Below, in pieces: positions 29,556 to 38,053 of a stretch of DNA of 64,000 bases (positions within the stretch are counted from its first letter, which is position 1; the number at the start of each line of letters is the position of its first letter). The notes under the pieces are model-generated. The model made no database searches. It saw only the letters and a program-made list of their open reading frames with translations, and was not told the origin of the DNA. The translations under genes were made by a program, and so were the position numbers. The DNA comes from Prevotella sp. KH2C16 (GTDB lineage Bacteria; Bacteroidota; Bacteroidia; Bacteroidales; Bacteroidaceae), in contig NZ_FOOW01000001.1 of assembly GCF_900113305.1 (NCBI RefSeq), forward strand, positions 186,001 through 250,000, written 5' to 3'.

Positions 29556-30467
29556 TTATTTTATTTTCATATCTACATAAACCGGATAATGGTCTGAGAC
29601 GGTGGAGATGTCTTTCTGCTCACCGTTGATGGACAGCCTCTTTACGACATGTGTTCCGGAAACCACTACCTTGTCCTTGTGTGAGGTGTCGAGCAGGATA
29701 TAGTCGATGGTCGTATTCGGCTGGTCAGGCAGGCTTCCCTCCGTGGCGCTTATGATGGTGAATGACTGGGTAAGTAGTGGAAATGCCGATTGCGCGGTCT
29801 CCCACGATGGAGAATCGTTTAAGTCGCCTGCAAGGAAGACGGGTACGGAACTGTCGTTCATCTCGTTCTTGATGATTTCTACAGAGCTTCTGCGTTTCTG
29901 ATTGTTTAGATCCAGATGAGTGGTGAAGAAGGAAAAGTTAGGAAGCATCACCTCAATCAGTTTCCTGCTCTCGTCGCCAGGGAGTGCGACATACTTTACT
30001 TTTACGACATTCAGGGACCTCTTTACCATCACGCCACATCCGATTCTACCGCCATCAAATTCTGCCGCCGATCCGAAGTAGATCTGATAGTTCGTCCCTG
30101 TGGCGTCTTTTATCTCTTGTAGCAGATACCTCTTGTTCCTCTGCGTGCAGTTGCTGTCTAATTCCTGAATGGCAATAATGTCGGGATCCAGAGACTTTAT
30201 CACACTTGCGAAAGCCTTTGTATGCTCCTCCGTGAATGACGCCGTGCCCGTGTTGCTCTTGCAGTAGAACGAATTATAGGTCATCAGTCGTAGGCAGCCT
30301 GCAGGCTTGGTATACTTATAGTCATTCACCGCAATCGGCGGATTTTCACCTCCACTGCCATGTCCGGGTTCTCCACCGTTGCCCCGGTTGTCATCTCCGC
30401 CACATGTGGTTAAGGCTATCATCAATAGTCCTGCCGTAAGAAATAAGTAGTTAAGTCTGTTCTTCAT
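29556..30467 (-). CDS. surface lipoprotein of the endonuclease/exonuclease/phosphatase superfamily
   Basis: The 303-residue protein has a lipoprotein signal peptide with lipobox L-T-T-C and, right after the Cys, G-G-D-D, which fits the acidic export signal for surface lipoproteins. The domain shows M-T-Y-N-S-F-Y, I-I-A-I-Q-E-L-D (metal-binding Glu), T-H-L-D-L-N, L-A-G-D-L-N-D-S and a C-terminal S-D-H-Y-P-V. Such enzymes cleave phosphodiester or phosphoester bonds; the substrate here is unknown. Start 30467 was preferred over 30500 because it begins the signal peptide. It lies between SusD and GH89 in the locus. Confidence 0.85.
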   Translation of the reverse strand: MKNRLNYLFLTAGLLMIALTTCGGDDNRGNGGEPGHGSGGENPPIAVNDYKYTKPAGCLRLMTYNSFYCKSNTGTASFTEEHTKAFASVIKSLDPDIIAIQELDSNCTQRNKRYLLQEIKDATGTNYQIYFGSAAEFDGGRIGCGVMVKRSLNVVKVKYVALPGDESRKLIEVMLPNFSFFTTHLDLNNQKRRSSVEIIKNEMNDSSVPVFLAGDLNDSPSWETAQSAFPLLTQSFTIISATEGSLPDQPNTTIDYILLDTSHKDKVVVSGTHVVKRLSINGEQKDISTVSDHYPVYVDMKIK

Positions 30468-30514
30468 ATTGTCGAAAATTTTAATCTGGCGATGCGCCAA
30501 TAGCTATTCCGGAA

Positions 30515-30577
30515 ATTACCAGTAATTAGTAACGGCGTTACCAACGGCTGGTAATGTTGTTACCAGCCGCTTGTAAT
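30515..30577. repeat. 22-bp dyad array E (GTTACC / GGTAAT arms)
   Basis: Left arms (A/G)TTACC lie at 30515, 30537 and 30559; right arms AGTAAC, GGTAAT and TGTAAT lie at 30528, 30550 and 30572. The 22-bp period and 7/3-nt spacers equal those of arrays C and F. Inner segments include AACGGCT and AGCCGCT. Unlike most arrays it lies inside an operon, in the 158-bp gap between the SusD and surface-lipoprotein genes. Confidence 0.85.
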
Positions 30578-30625
30578 TTCTCAGGAGTCTGTTTGACGCA
30601 TTGCCATGAACAATTAATAGGATTC

Positions 30626-32407
30626 TTACCAATTAGGATTCTGTGTCAAAGATCCTCCATAGAGCGTAATCTGGTCTTGCGGGATGGGGTAGAGATAATC
30701 CCTGTCCTCATTCCATTTCCTCGGTGCAACCTTGATGTCGTGTATGAGGATGTTTCCGCCGTTGACACCATTCTCCAATGACAAGTTGTCATCCAGTTTC
30801 AAGAAGATGGTAACTGATGCCAGCTCCGGGTAAGTGGCGGCGCTTGGAACGGTGCTACCTGAATAGATGCATACATCGTAAGAGTCGTTAGCACCATTAC
30901 CGTTCAAATCCAATACGACGAACTTTTTGACGGGATCCAGTGCCGGAACATACATTCCCTTGAACTGCTTTTCAAATGCTTTACCTTCTTTCCATCTCAT
31001 TAAGTCATCATAACGGAAACCTTCATCAAACAACTCGATGGTGCGCTCACGGCGTATCTCCAGAATAACGCCCTTATTGGTACCGGACACATTGGGGTAT
31101 CCAGTCTCTGCGCTCATAAGATATGGGTCTGGATTTGCATTTGCCTGCGACAGGTTAAGTGCGGGCATTCCCACTCTGGCGCGTATCTTGGTGATAGACT
31201 TGTCGAGGTCGGCTTGTGTCAAAGTTCCCAGCTCGGCCTTGGCCTCTGCAAAGTTGAGGTATACCTCGGCTGTGCGGAACAGAATTATGTCATTGTGCGA
31301 TTTGTTATAACCGTCTTGAGCAGCATCGGTAACCCATTTGGTAATCTGATACCCTGTTGTCGTAGAAGAGAAGCTAGGAGAAAGAACGGTCGAAGAGCCG
31401 ATTCTTGTATACCCTGGAGTAACTATCGTCTGGGCAAGGCGAGGGTCGCGGTTCTGCATCTCATCATAATACTTTATGGTCTTATAATTCGGATTGTCCG
31501 TGAAGCGGGAACCGTCATTCATCAGATAGCTATCAACAATCTTCTTGTTCATGCCAGGCTTGGAGCCACCTGTAAGGAAGTATTGATTGACGCTATGAAC
31601 GATGTTAAGGCCTAAATTATAGTTTCTTGCAAGAATAACTTCCGAGTCGATGGCATTATCTGCAGTAAAAATATCCCTATAAGGTTGGCTCCCTTTAGCG
31701 TAAATAGTGTATGGACTATTATTTATAAATTCATCTGCTGCATCTGTGGCTTGTTGCAAATAGGATTGGTATCCATCGATTCCATGATACTTGCGATAAG
31801 TACCTTCGAATAAGAAGATCCTCGATTTCAAAGCCAAAGCAGTCCACTTTGTTACACGATACTTATTAGTAGTGGTTGGTAAATTATCGATGGCATAATT
31901 AATATCTTTTAGAATATTCTCTATTAATGTATTGCGGTCGGTTCGTGGCTCGTAAAGCAAATTGTCTGTCGATGTAAGCGGGGTATTAAACCAAGGCACC
32001 TCACCGAATCTTTTGACCTTATTGTAATAGAAGTATGCACGGAAGAATCGAGCTACACCATCATACTCTGCGCGCGCTTGCTCGTCTGGGCAGCGCGAAG
32101 ACTTCTGCAGATAGGTGTTGATATTGGCCAAGCTGCCCCATGACCACCCCCCTCCTGATTCAGGAATGTTTCGCGTACCCATAACTTCACTGATTAATGA
32201 AGTTGGGATTACTTCATCACTGGTCTCACCATAGACTGTTTCCGCAGTCGGAAAATCAGTATAGAACCCATTGGTGAAGGTTTGAAGCTCGGCCCGATTA
32301 TTAAAGTAGTTCTCTGAAGCGAGGGTATCCAGTGGGTTTTTATCTAAAGAACATCCCGCCATTGTTAATAGAGAAAATACAACAGGTATATAATATAGTT
32401 TTTTCAT
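30626..32407 (-). CDS. SusD-family glycan-binding lipoprotein
   Basis: The 593-residue lipoprotein has lipobox M-A-G-C followed by S-L-D-K-N-P-L-D, the usual start of SusD/RagB proteins, and the C-terminal E-I-R-R-E-R-T-I-E-L-F-D-E-G-F-R-Y-D-D-L-M-R-W family signature. It sits on the cell surface as the lid of the SusC transporter. Start 32407 (M-K-K-L) was chosen for the signal peptide; two upstream Met codons overlap the gap to susC. It is 15 nt after the SusC gene. Confidence 0.95.
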   Translation of the reverse strand: MKKLYYIPVVFSLLTMAGCSLDKNPLDTLASENYFNNRAELQTFTNGFYTDFPTAETVYGETSDEVIPTSLISEVMGTRNIPESGGGWSWGSLANINTYLQKSSRCPDEQARAEYDGVARFFRAYFYYNKVKRFGEVPWFNTPLTSTDNLLYEPRTDRNTLIENILKDINYAIDNLPTTTNKYRVTKWTALALKSRIFLFEGTYRKYHGIDGYQSYLQQATDAADEFINNSPYTIYAKGSQPYRDIFTADNAIDSEVILARNYNLGLNIVHSVNQYFLTGGSKPGMNKKIVDSYLMNDGSRFTDNPNYKTIKYYDEMQNRDPRLAQTIVTPGYTRIGSSTVLSPSFSSTTTGYQITKWVTDAAQDGYNKSHNDIILFRTAEVYLNFAEAKAELGTLTQADLDKSITKIRARVGMPALNLSQANANPDPYLMSAETGYPNVSGTNKGVILEIRRERTIELFDEGFRYDDLMRWKEGKAFEKQFKGMYVPALDPVKKFVVLDLNGNGANDSYDVCIYSGSTVPSAATYPELASVTIFLKLDDNLSLENGVNGGNILIHDIKVAPRKWNEDRDYLYPIPQDQITLYGGSLTQNPNW

Positions 32408-32422
32408 AATCATCAAAGTTTA

Positions 32423-35400
32423 TTAAAATGAGATATCAACACCAAAGGAGAATGTCTTTGAGAACGGATATACTCGTCCGTTAGAATCCGTAGTCATCTG
32501 TTCTGGGTCAAGATAGTCACTTTTTAATTTTGTTGTCGTAAGAAGGTTCTCGCCGCTAAAATAGAAACGGATTTGATCTAGATTAATTTTCTTAGTTAAA
32601 ATCTTTGGCAATGTATAACCAATAGTAAGATTCTTCAATCTGCAGTAAGCAAGATTTTGAAGATATCTATCGTTAGTACGACTCATTGCAAACCAACGGG
32701 CTTGATCTGTACCAGCTCTTGGAAAATATGAGTCAAGATTGTCTGTACTCCAAACTTTTCCTGCAAAATCTGCAGGTATGAAAGAACTATAAGCACGCGC
32801 ATAAGGTCCCCAGAACATCATATTATTTTGTCCTGGATAAATATTCTGTTTACCAATACCTTGCCAAAACATAGAAAAGTCAAACCCATACCATGACATG
32901 TTAAGTGAAAAGCTATAATGATATCTAGGCTGACTATTGCCAATCTTTATCAAGTCTCCATGATCTTCAAGAGTTCCTTTACCATTATCGATTTTCTTAC
33001 TATTATCAATATCAGAGAATATCAAGTCTCCTGCATTAGATGTATATCGGTTACCACCTAAGAAAGTCTGATCTACTCCTCGTGCTATAGCATCTGCATC
33101 AGTTTTGTAAATACCCTCAATATGGTATCCCCAGATTTCTCCCCATTCCATGCCTTCATAATTTTTCCCAAGGGTTTTAGTTTCATTACCAGCATATTTA
33201 ACAAGCTTTGATTTGTTATCGGCAAGTGAGGCTGAGATGCTGTATATAAATGGATGCCCAATCAAGTTAAAATGATCATTCCAATTTAACATAATTTCAT
33301 AACCATTTGTTTTTAGTTGTCCGTTATTCTCCAAAGGGGCATTGTAGCCATAGACATTTGGTAATGTCAATGAAGATGCAAGCATATCCTTTGTATCACG
33401 ACGGTAGATATCTATATTTACATTCAATTTGTTATCAAAGAATCCCAGGTCCATTCCGAAGTTTTTGGTAACGATAGTTTCCCAAGTTAGACTTCCTGAA
33501 ACGGGTGCATCTAATTTAATATAAGCAGCTTGTGCATTATCAAAGATATAGCCAATGGTTGTTGTATTTGTTATAGCTGCACGGCGAATATATGGATAAT
33601 ATGCATTGGGATAACCATCAGTAACCTGATTACCCAATGAACCGATAGACCCTCTCAGCTTGAAGTTACTTACTACTGACTTAATGGGATTAAAGAACTT
33701 CTCGTCGCTTACCCTCCATCCTAATGCAATAGATGGAAAGAATCCCCAGCGATTGCCAGAAGGGAAGCGAGAGGTTCCATCATAGCGCATATTAACTTCG
33801 GCCAGGTATTTACCTAAATAATCATAACTGATACGCCCAAAGTACCCTAATAAGGCAAATTCATGTTGTCCACCTTTCGCACCTTTGTTGCCTGTTGCTA
33901 GTGCTAAATCATTCAATATTTCAGATTGAAGAGTATAAGATGAAGCTTCAACATTCTTATAGTGTTCTATCTCATAATTAGTGCCTAATACGATATTTAA
34001 ATTATGTGCATTGTTGAATACTTTTGAATAGGTTGCATACAGGTCGTAGTCTGAGACGGACTCCGACTGACGAATCTCTTTGAGTCGGTTAGCAAAGAAT
34101 CCTGAATTTGCAGTCAATATTTGCCCTGGTCTTTCAGAGTATTCAAAGTTAGCAACGCGGAACTGTTTATCTTTAATGTAATTCTTATAGGTATATTTTC
34201 CTATTAAATCCAAACCAGGCAAAATATGAATGGTTGCGCCCAAAGCATATGTTTGCTGAGTCTTTTGTACTTTTGTGAAACCATTCCCGGTGCGAATCAT
34301 AGCATAAAAGCCATCACCAGGATAGTTTCCAGAATTGGGTTGCGTATAGACATTCGTTCCGTCTGGATTAATCGGGCTCAACCAAGGCATTGCATGGAAT
34401 GAAAGGTTGCCGAAGTTTCCGCCATCTTCATAGTCGTATCCAGGTTGCTTATAATTGGATTTGAATAAAGAGGCGCTTGAAGAAATATCTAACCATGATG
34501 TAACTTGTACATTAAACTTGGTCATTAAAGTACGAGTATGATATTTGTCAGTACTGATAGCATAAATACCCTTACGGTCATTGGCACTACCACTAACAAT
34601 ATAGTTGAATTTCTCATTGCCTCCATTAATATTTAGGTTGTTACTCCAAGTTGGCTGTTTGTAGTCAAGCAAGTAATCATACCAATTAAAATTTCCATAA
34701 TAATGGTATCTCCCATCACTTCCTATAGTTATCCAAGGACGGTTAGAATCTTCAACTGTATCATAGCGACGAGCTTCCAATTCTGCATAGTCCGCTTGGG
34801 AGAAGTTGGTATAGCTGCTATTATTAGTGGCCATATTAAATTCGTCAACTAGCCTTGCAACATCATAACCGTTTGTCATGAAATCTGTTTTTGTCGTAGG
34901 GGCAGAGAAACTATAGCGACCATTGTAAGTAATATGTACATTTCCGTCTTTATTTGACTTTGTAGTTATCAAGATAACGCCGAATCCAGCACGAGCACCG
35001 TAGATGGCAGCAGAGGCTGCATCCTTCAGAACAGAGATGGACTCGATGTCATTAGGATTGACGCGGTCAATATCGCCTTCCACCCCGTCGATCAATACAA
35101 GCGGTGCCCCGCTATTGACTATAGAAGTAGCACCACGAATGTTGAGTATTGTTGATTCTCCTGGTGTTCCAGAGCCGAAGGTAATGTTCAGGTTAGGGAC
35201 TTGTCCTTGTAGCATCTGGCCAACGCTGCTTACGGGGCGATCCTTTATTTCATTAGCTGTTACCGTACTTACAGCACCGATTAGGTTAGCCTTTCTCTTG
35301 GTTCCATAGCCAATCACGACGACTTCGTCCAGAGCTTCCGTATCTTCAATCAGGTTCACGGAAACCTGCTTGCCGGGCGACTTGATGGTCTGCGTCCGGA

Positions 35401-35881
35401 ACCCTACATAAGATATTTCGAGATCGGATCCTTCGGGCACATCCATAGAGAAGTTTCCGTCAATATCCGTTACTGTGCCGAGGTTTGTTCCTCTAACTTT
35501 TACGGATGCTCCGATGATGGGCTCTCCCTTTGAATCGGTAATACTTCCAGTTACGGTATGCCTCTTGGCATCAGGAGCCGATGCTGTTCTTGAGACTCTA
35601 TGAGATACAATGATATTCTTGCCTTGTATCTTGTAGTCTACATCCTGGCCGGCCAGAATCTGCTCTATTGCCTTTTCCAGGCTTGTCGCATGCACGCTTA
35701 CCTCTCTGGATGTATTGAGATCGGCGGCTTCATAGACAAAGGAATACCCCGTCTTTTGATATAATTCCGTCATGGCTTTCTTTACTGAAACATTCTTCAG
35801 GTTCAGATTAAGGCCTTGGGCTAATGACACCATACCATAGCTGAAGGCGATAGCCAATAGAATGATTTTCTTTAGATTCAT
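32423..35881 (-). CDS. SusC-family TonB-dependent transporter with STN domain
   Basis: The 1152-residue outer-membrane protein has a signal peptide, an STN domain (about 25-95, S-V-K-K-A-M-T-E-L-Y), a carboxypeptidase-regulatory-like domain (about 110-190), the TonB-box region E-V-V-V-I-G-Y-G-T, the plug motif with S-I-S-V-L-K-D-A-A-S-A-A-I-Y-G-A-R, and the long barrel. The STN domain is the segment that signals to a FecR-type anti-sigma factor; the two regulator genes lie just upstream. It imports oligosaccharides together with the SusD lid. Its barrel-coding part is clearly AT-richer than neighbouring genes. Confidence 0.96.
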   Translation of the reverse strand: MNLKKIILLAIAFSYGMVSLAQGLNLNLKNVSVKKAMTELYQKTGYSFVYEAADLNTSREVSVHATSLEKAIEQILAGQDVDYKIQGKNIIVSHRVSRTASAPDAKRHTVTGSITDSKGEPIIGASVKVRGTNLGTVTDIDGNFSMDVPEGSDLEISYVGFRTQTIKSPGKQVSVNLIEDTEALDEVVVIGYGTKRKANLIGAVSTVTANEIKDRPVSSVGQMLQGQVPNLNITFGSGTPGESTILNIRGATSIVNSGAPLVLIDGVEGDIDRVNPNDIESISVLKDAASAAIYGARAGFGVILITTKSNKDGNVHITYNGRYSFSAPTTKTDFMTNGYDVARLVDEFNMATNNSSYTNFSQADYAELEARRYDTVEDSNRPWITIGSDGRYHYYGNFNWYDYLLDYKQPTWSNNLNINGGNEKFNYIVSGSANDRKGIYAISTDKYHTRTLMTKFNVQVTSWLDISSSASLFKSNYKQPGYDYEDGGNFGNLSFHAMPWLSPINPDGTNVYTQPNSGNYPGDGFYAMIRTGNGFTKVQKTQQTYALGATIHILPGLDLIGKYTYKNYIKDKQFRVANFEYSERPGQILTANSGFFANRLKEIRQSESVSDYDLYATYSKVFNNAHNLNIVLGTNYEIEHYKNVEASSYTLQSEILNDLALATGNKGAKGGQHEFALLGYFGRISYDYLGKYLAEVNMRYDGTSRFPSGNRWGFFPSIALGWRVSDEKFFNPIKSVVSNFKLRGSIGSLGNQVTDGYPNAYYPYIRRAAITNTTTIGYIFDNAQAAYIKLDAPVSGSLTWETIVTKNFGMDLGFFDNKLNVNIDIYRRDTKDMLASSLTLPNVYGYNAPLENNGQLKTNGYEIMLNWNDHFNLIGHPFIYSISASLADNKSKLVKYAGNETKTLGKNYEGMEWGEIWGYHIEGIYKTDADAIARGVDQTFLGGNRYTSNAGDLIFSDIDNSKKIDNGKGTLEDHGDLIKIGNSQPRYHYSFSLNMSWYGFDFSMFWQGIGKQNIYPGQNNMMFWGPYARAYSSFIPADFAGKVWSTDNLDSYFPRAGTDQARWFAMSRTNDRYLQNLAYCRLKNLTIGYTLPKILTKKINLDQIRFYFSGENLLTTTKLKSDYLDPEQMTTDSNGRVYPFSKTFSFGVDISF

Positions 35882-35919
35882 GTTAAAACTGTAATTAATG
35901 TTATTAATTTAAGATTAAG

Positions 35920-35950
35920 TTGTGTCTATAAAAGAAAAACATTAACTTTG
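35920..35950 (+). promoter_or_regulatory. plus-strand promoter antisense to the susC upstream region
   Basis: TTG at 35920-35922 and TAACTTTG at 35943-35950 are 20 bp apart, matching the Bacteroidetes consensus. No plus-strand gene follows; instead a terminator lies about 60 nt downstream. Confidence 0.6.
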
Positions 35951-35954
35951 TAGA

Positions 35955-36035
35955 AATTCTCTTATAGGCATACTGTACACGGTTGTTTAGGGAGATTACC
36001 ACGGCAGAAAGAACTTCCACTTCTTTCTGCTTTTT
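35955..36035 (+). ncRNA. candidate cis-antisense small RNA upstream of susC
   Basis: A consensus promoter (35920-35950) predicts a start near 35955. A perfect rho-independent terminator follows: GCAGAAAGAA (36004-36013), a 7-nt loop, TTCTTTCTGC (36021-36030) and five T residues (36031-36035). The RNA would be about 80 nt and antisense to the stretch between the anti-sigma gene and susC. From memory, Bacteroides fragilis DonS and its relatives hold the same position in host-glycan loci with sigma/anti-sigma control and repress susC. Ends are predicted, not measured. Confidence 0.55.
36004..36035 (+). terminator. rho-independent terminator of the antisense RNA
   Basis: A 10-bp perfect stem with a 7-nt loop is followed by TTTTT on the plus strand. 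On the reverse strand no T-run follows the stem, so it does not block susC transcription in that way. Confidence 0.75.
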
Positions 36036-36118
36036 CATCTCCGGCTTAGGGCACTGCTCTTATCAGCTTCATATCTGCGGTTTTTAAGATTAACATAATG
36101 ATAGAGTTATTAATAGAT

Positions 36119-37132
36119 TCAGTATAGGGTTACATTCTTGCCATCTATCTTGTAATGAAGTTTCCCAGTTCCTTTCAGAGCCTCAAGTACATCGGTGAGC
36201 GATTGTTCCTGCCGGATAAAGTCTCCATAGAAATGGAATTGTTCAAGCGTCTTCGAAAAAACCGTAACCTTCACGCCATAGGATCTTTCCAGTTTCTTGG
36301 CAATGGTGTAGATGGATTCCCCGTCGAGAATGAGGAAGCCCTGGGTCCACATGTGCGATTTTCCGGCGTCGTATTCGTCAAGTTCAAACTTGCCGGTCTT
36401 CTTGTTGAGTACTGCCCGTTGCCCGGGAATCAGGGTCTTGTATTCATGGTTGTTTGCCATCAGGCTCTTCAGGGACACGAAACCTTCCGACAAGACCACC
36501 TCGGCTTCGGGGTCTTCGGGATAGTCGCGGAAGTTAAACTTGGTTCCCAATACATTTACTTGCAGGATTCCCGACTTGACCGAGAAGGGGAGGTCCTTGT
36601 TCTTGGTAACTTCGAAGAATCCTTCTCCCTTCAAAGAAACCTGTCTGTCTTTCAGGCCGAATCCCTGTGAGTAAGTGAGCTTTGAGCCGGAGTTGAGCCA
36701 TACGGATGTTCCGTCGGGCAATATGGTCTTCGTCCTTGAGCCGGGGGCGGGCTCAATTACGATTTCGGCAAATGCTTCGCTCAGCTGTCTTTGTCCGTGT
36801 TGGTATGCAAAGATTGAAATCAAGGCGACAATTGCAATCATTGCCGCATAGCGGAGCAGACGGCGAATCCTGTTGGAAGACTTTTTCTGCTTGTCAGCCC
36901 CGGTTTCAGCGATGTGGCTGAGGAAGGATTCAAATGCCTTGGAGGCATCATATCTTGCAAGTTCGTCTTTGTCTACGGACGAAAACCAGATTTCCTCCTG
37001 GATTTGAACATAGTTTTTGTTCTCGTCGGAAATCGCAATCCAGTTACGAAGCTCTTCCTGTCCTTCATGATTCAGCTCGCCGCAAAGCAGTTGAATAATC
37101 AAGTCGTCAATATGTTTTATCGTCTCTTCCAT
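36119..37132 (-). CDS. FecR-family anti-sigma factor
   Basis: The 337-residue protein has an N-terminal sigma-binding helical region, one transmembrane segment (about residues 92-108), the periplasmic FecR domain (A-P-G-S-R-T-K-T-I-L-P-D-G-T-S-V-W-L-N-S-G-S) and a C-terminal STN-interacting-type domain (DUF4974). It holds the partner ECF sigma factor until SusC reports substrate through its STN domain. It lies between the sigma gene and susC, with a terminator-like hairpin separating it from the sigma gene. Confidence 0.95.
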   Translation of the reverse strand: MEETIKHIDDLIIQLLCGELNHEGQEELRNWIAISDENKNYVQIQEEIWFSSVDKDELARYDASKAFESFLSHIAETGADKQKKSSNRIRRLLRYAAMIAIVALISIFAYQHGQRQLSEAFAEIVIEPAPGSRTKTILPDGTSVWLNSGSKLTYSQGFGLKDRQVSLKGEGFFEVTKNKDLPFSVKSGILQVNVLGTKFNFRDYPEDPEAEVVLSEGFVSLKSLMANNHEYKTLIPGQRAVLNKKTGKFELDEYDAGKSHMWTQGFLILDGESIYTIAKKLERSYGVKVTVFSKTLEQFHFYGDFIRQEQSLTDVLEALKGTGKLHYKIDGKNVTLY

Positions 37133-37161
37133 ATTAGGTTTCTTTTTGTATGACGAAAAAA

Positions 37162-37189
37162 AAACTCCTTGGGGTAGTCGCAGGAGTTT
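37162..37189. terminator. bidirectional terminator-like hairpin between sigma and anti-sigma genes
   Basis: AAACTCCT (37162-37169) pairs with AGGAGTTT (37182-37189). The reverse strand reads a run of about nine T residues after the stem and the plus strand reads six. In the gene direction this could end most transcripts after the sigma gene, lowering anti-sigma expression. Confidence 0.6.
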
Positions 37190-37197
37190 GTTTTTTC

Positions 37198-37791
37198 TTA
37201 GTTTTGAATAAATGTGAGGAATAATATCAGTAGGTATTTCTGTAAGTCAGTGCGCAAAAGAGTGAGTGCATGTTTGATGTGATACTTTACGGTATTGATG
37301 GAAATGCCAAGCTCGGCAGCTATTTCTTCATCCTTCTTGCCTTCAAATCGGCTGAGCCGGAACACTTTCCTGCATTTGTCCGGCAGACGCTCGATGGCAC
37401 TCATAATCTGCTCTTCAAGCTCTTTTTCCAGAAGTTTGCCCAGCGGATAGTCGTCATGGTTGATATATTGAACGACGGGCAAGCGGGAAACTCCGAGCCT
37501 CCCGGAGACCATTTCCTTCTGGAATTGCTGTGATTTCAAGTAGTCGAGACATCTGTGCCTGACGCTCTGTGCCAGATAACTCCGCAGCGAGGTCGTAATC
37601 TGGATGCTGGCACGGACCTCCCAAAGGTGAAAGATAACATCGCTGACTATGGTTTCTGCCAGGAAATCGTCTTTTACATACTGGTTGGCTATATGGCAGA
37701 GTACGGCATAATGTTTTTCATACAGATGCCTGTATGCCTTCTCATTACCCTCCACGAGTTGCTGGATGATTAATTCCTCTGTCCGTTCCAC
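37198..37791 (-). CDS. ECF RNA polymerase sigma factor of the glycan locus
   Basis: The 197-residue protein has sigma region 2 (F-L-A-E-T-I-V-S-D-V-I-F-H-L-W-E) and region 4 (L-P-D-K-C-R-K-V-F-R-L-S-R-F-E-G-K-K-D-E-E-I-A-A-E-L-G-I-S-I). This is the ECF family that Bacteroides species pair with FecR-type proteins and SusC/SusD. It should activate susC transcription when released. No TAnnTTTG box was seen upstream of susC, which is consistent with a dedicated sigma factor acting there. Confidence 0.95.
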   Translation of the reverse strand: MERTEELIIQQLVEGNEKAYRHLYEKHYAVLCHIANQYVKDDFLAETIVSDVIFHLWEVRASIQITTSLRSYLAQSVRHRCLDYLKSQQFQKEMVSGRLGVSRLPVVQYINHDDYPLGKLLEKELEEQIMSAIERLPDKCRKVFRLSRFEGKKDEEIAAELGISINTVKYHIKHALTLLRTDLQKYLLILFLTFIQN

Positions 37792-37916
37792 GGTTTATAG
37801 GCGTTTCGTTTCTGTTCTTGTTAGGTTTCCACCGGTTTTCCGCAATCGGTTGCCTTCAAAAAGATGTTGGCACTGTTTCTGGGCATTCTCGTTTTCTTAT
37901 CTATTTGATAGCAATA

Positions 37917-37924
37917 CAAAGATA
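37917..37924 (-). promoter_or_regulatory. -7 box for the ECF sigma gene
   Basis: CAAAGATA on the plus strand is TATCTTTG on the reverse strand. It would give a leader of about 120 nt before the sigma gene. Confidence 0.5.
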
Positions 37925-38041
37925 TTAAAAATAGTTATTGGCTCATTCCATTTAAAGGATTTTAACACGGAGAGAATCGGGATATCAGGCTGATGTTTTT
38001 GATTTCCTCCGCTTTCTGTCGCTTTTCCGGATTAAAGTTTA

Positions 38042-38049
38042 TATCTTTG
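38042..38049 (+). promoter_or_regulatory. -7 box directly upstream of vsr
   Basis: TATCTTTG ends 4 nt before the vsr start codon, so the transcript should be leaderless or nearly so. No TTG lies at the usual distance. Confidence 0.6.
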
Positions 38050-38053
38050 CGAT

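Noticed and set aside
36004..36030. attenuator for susC
   Set aside because: The stem is followed by a T-run only on the plus strand, so it does not fit a terminator for the reverse-strand susC transcript.
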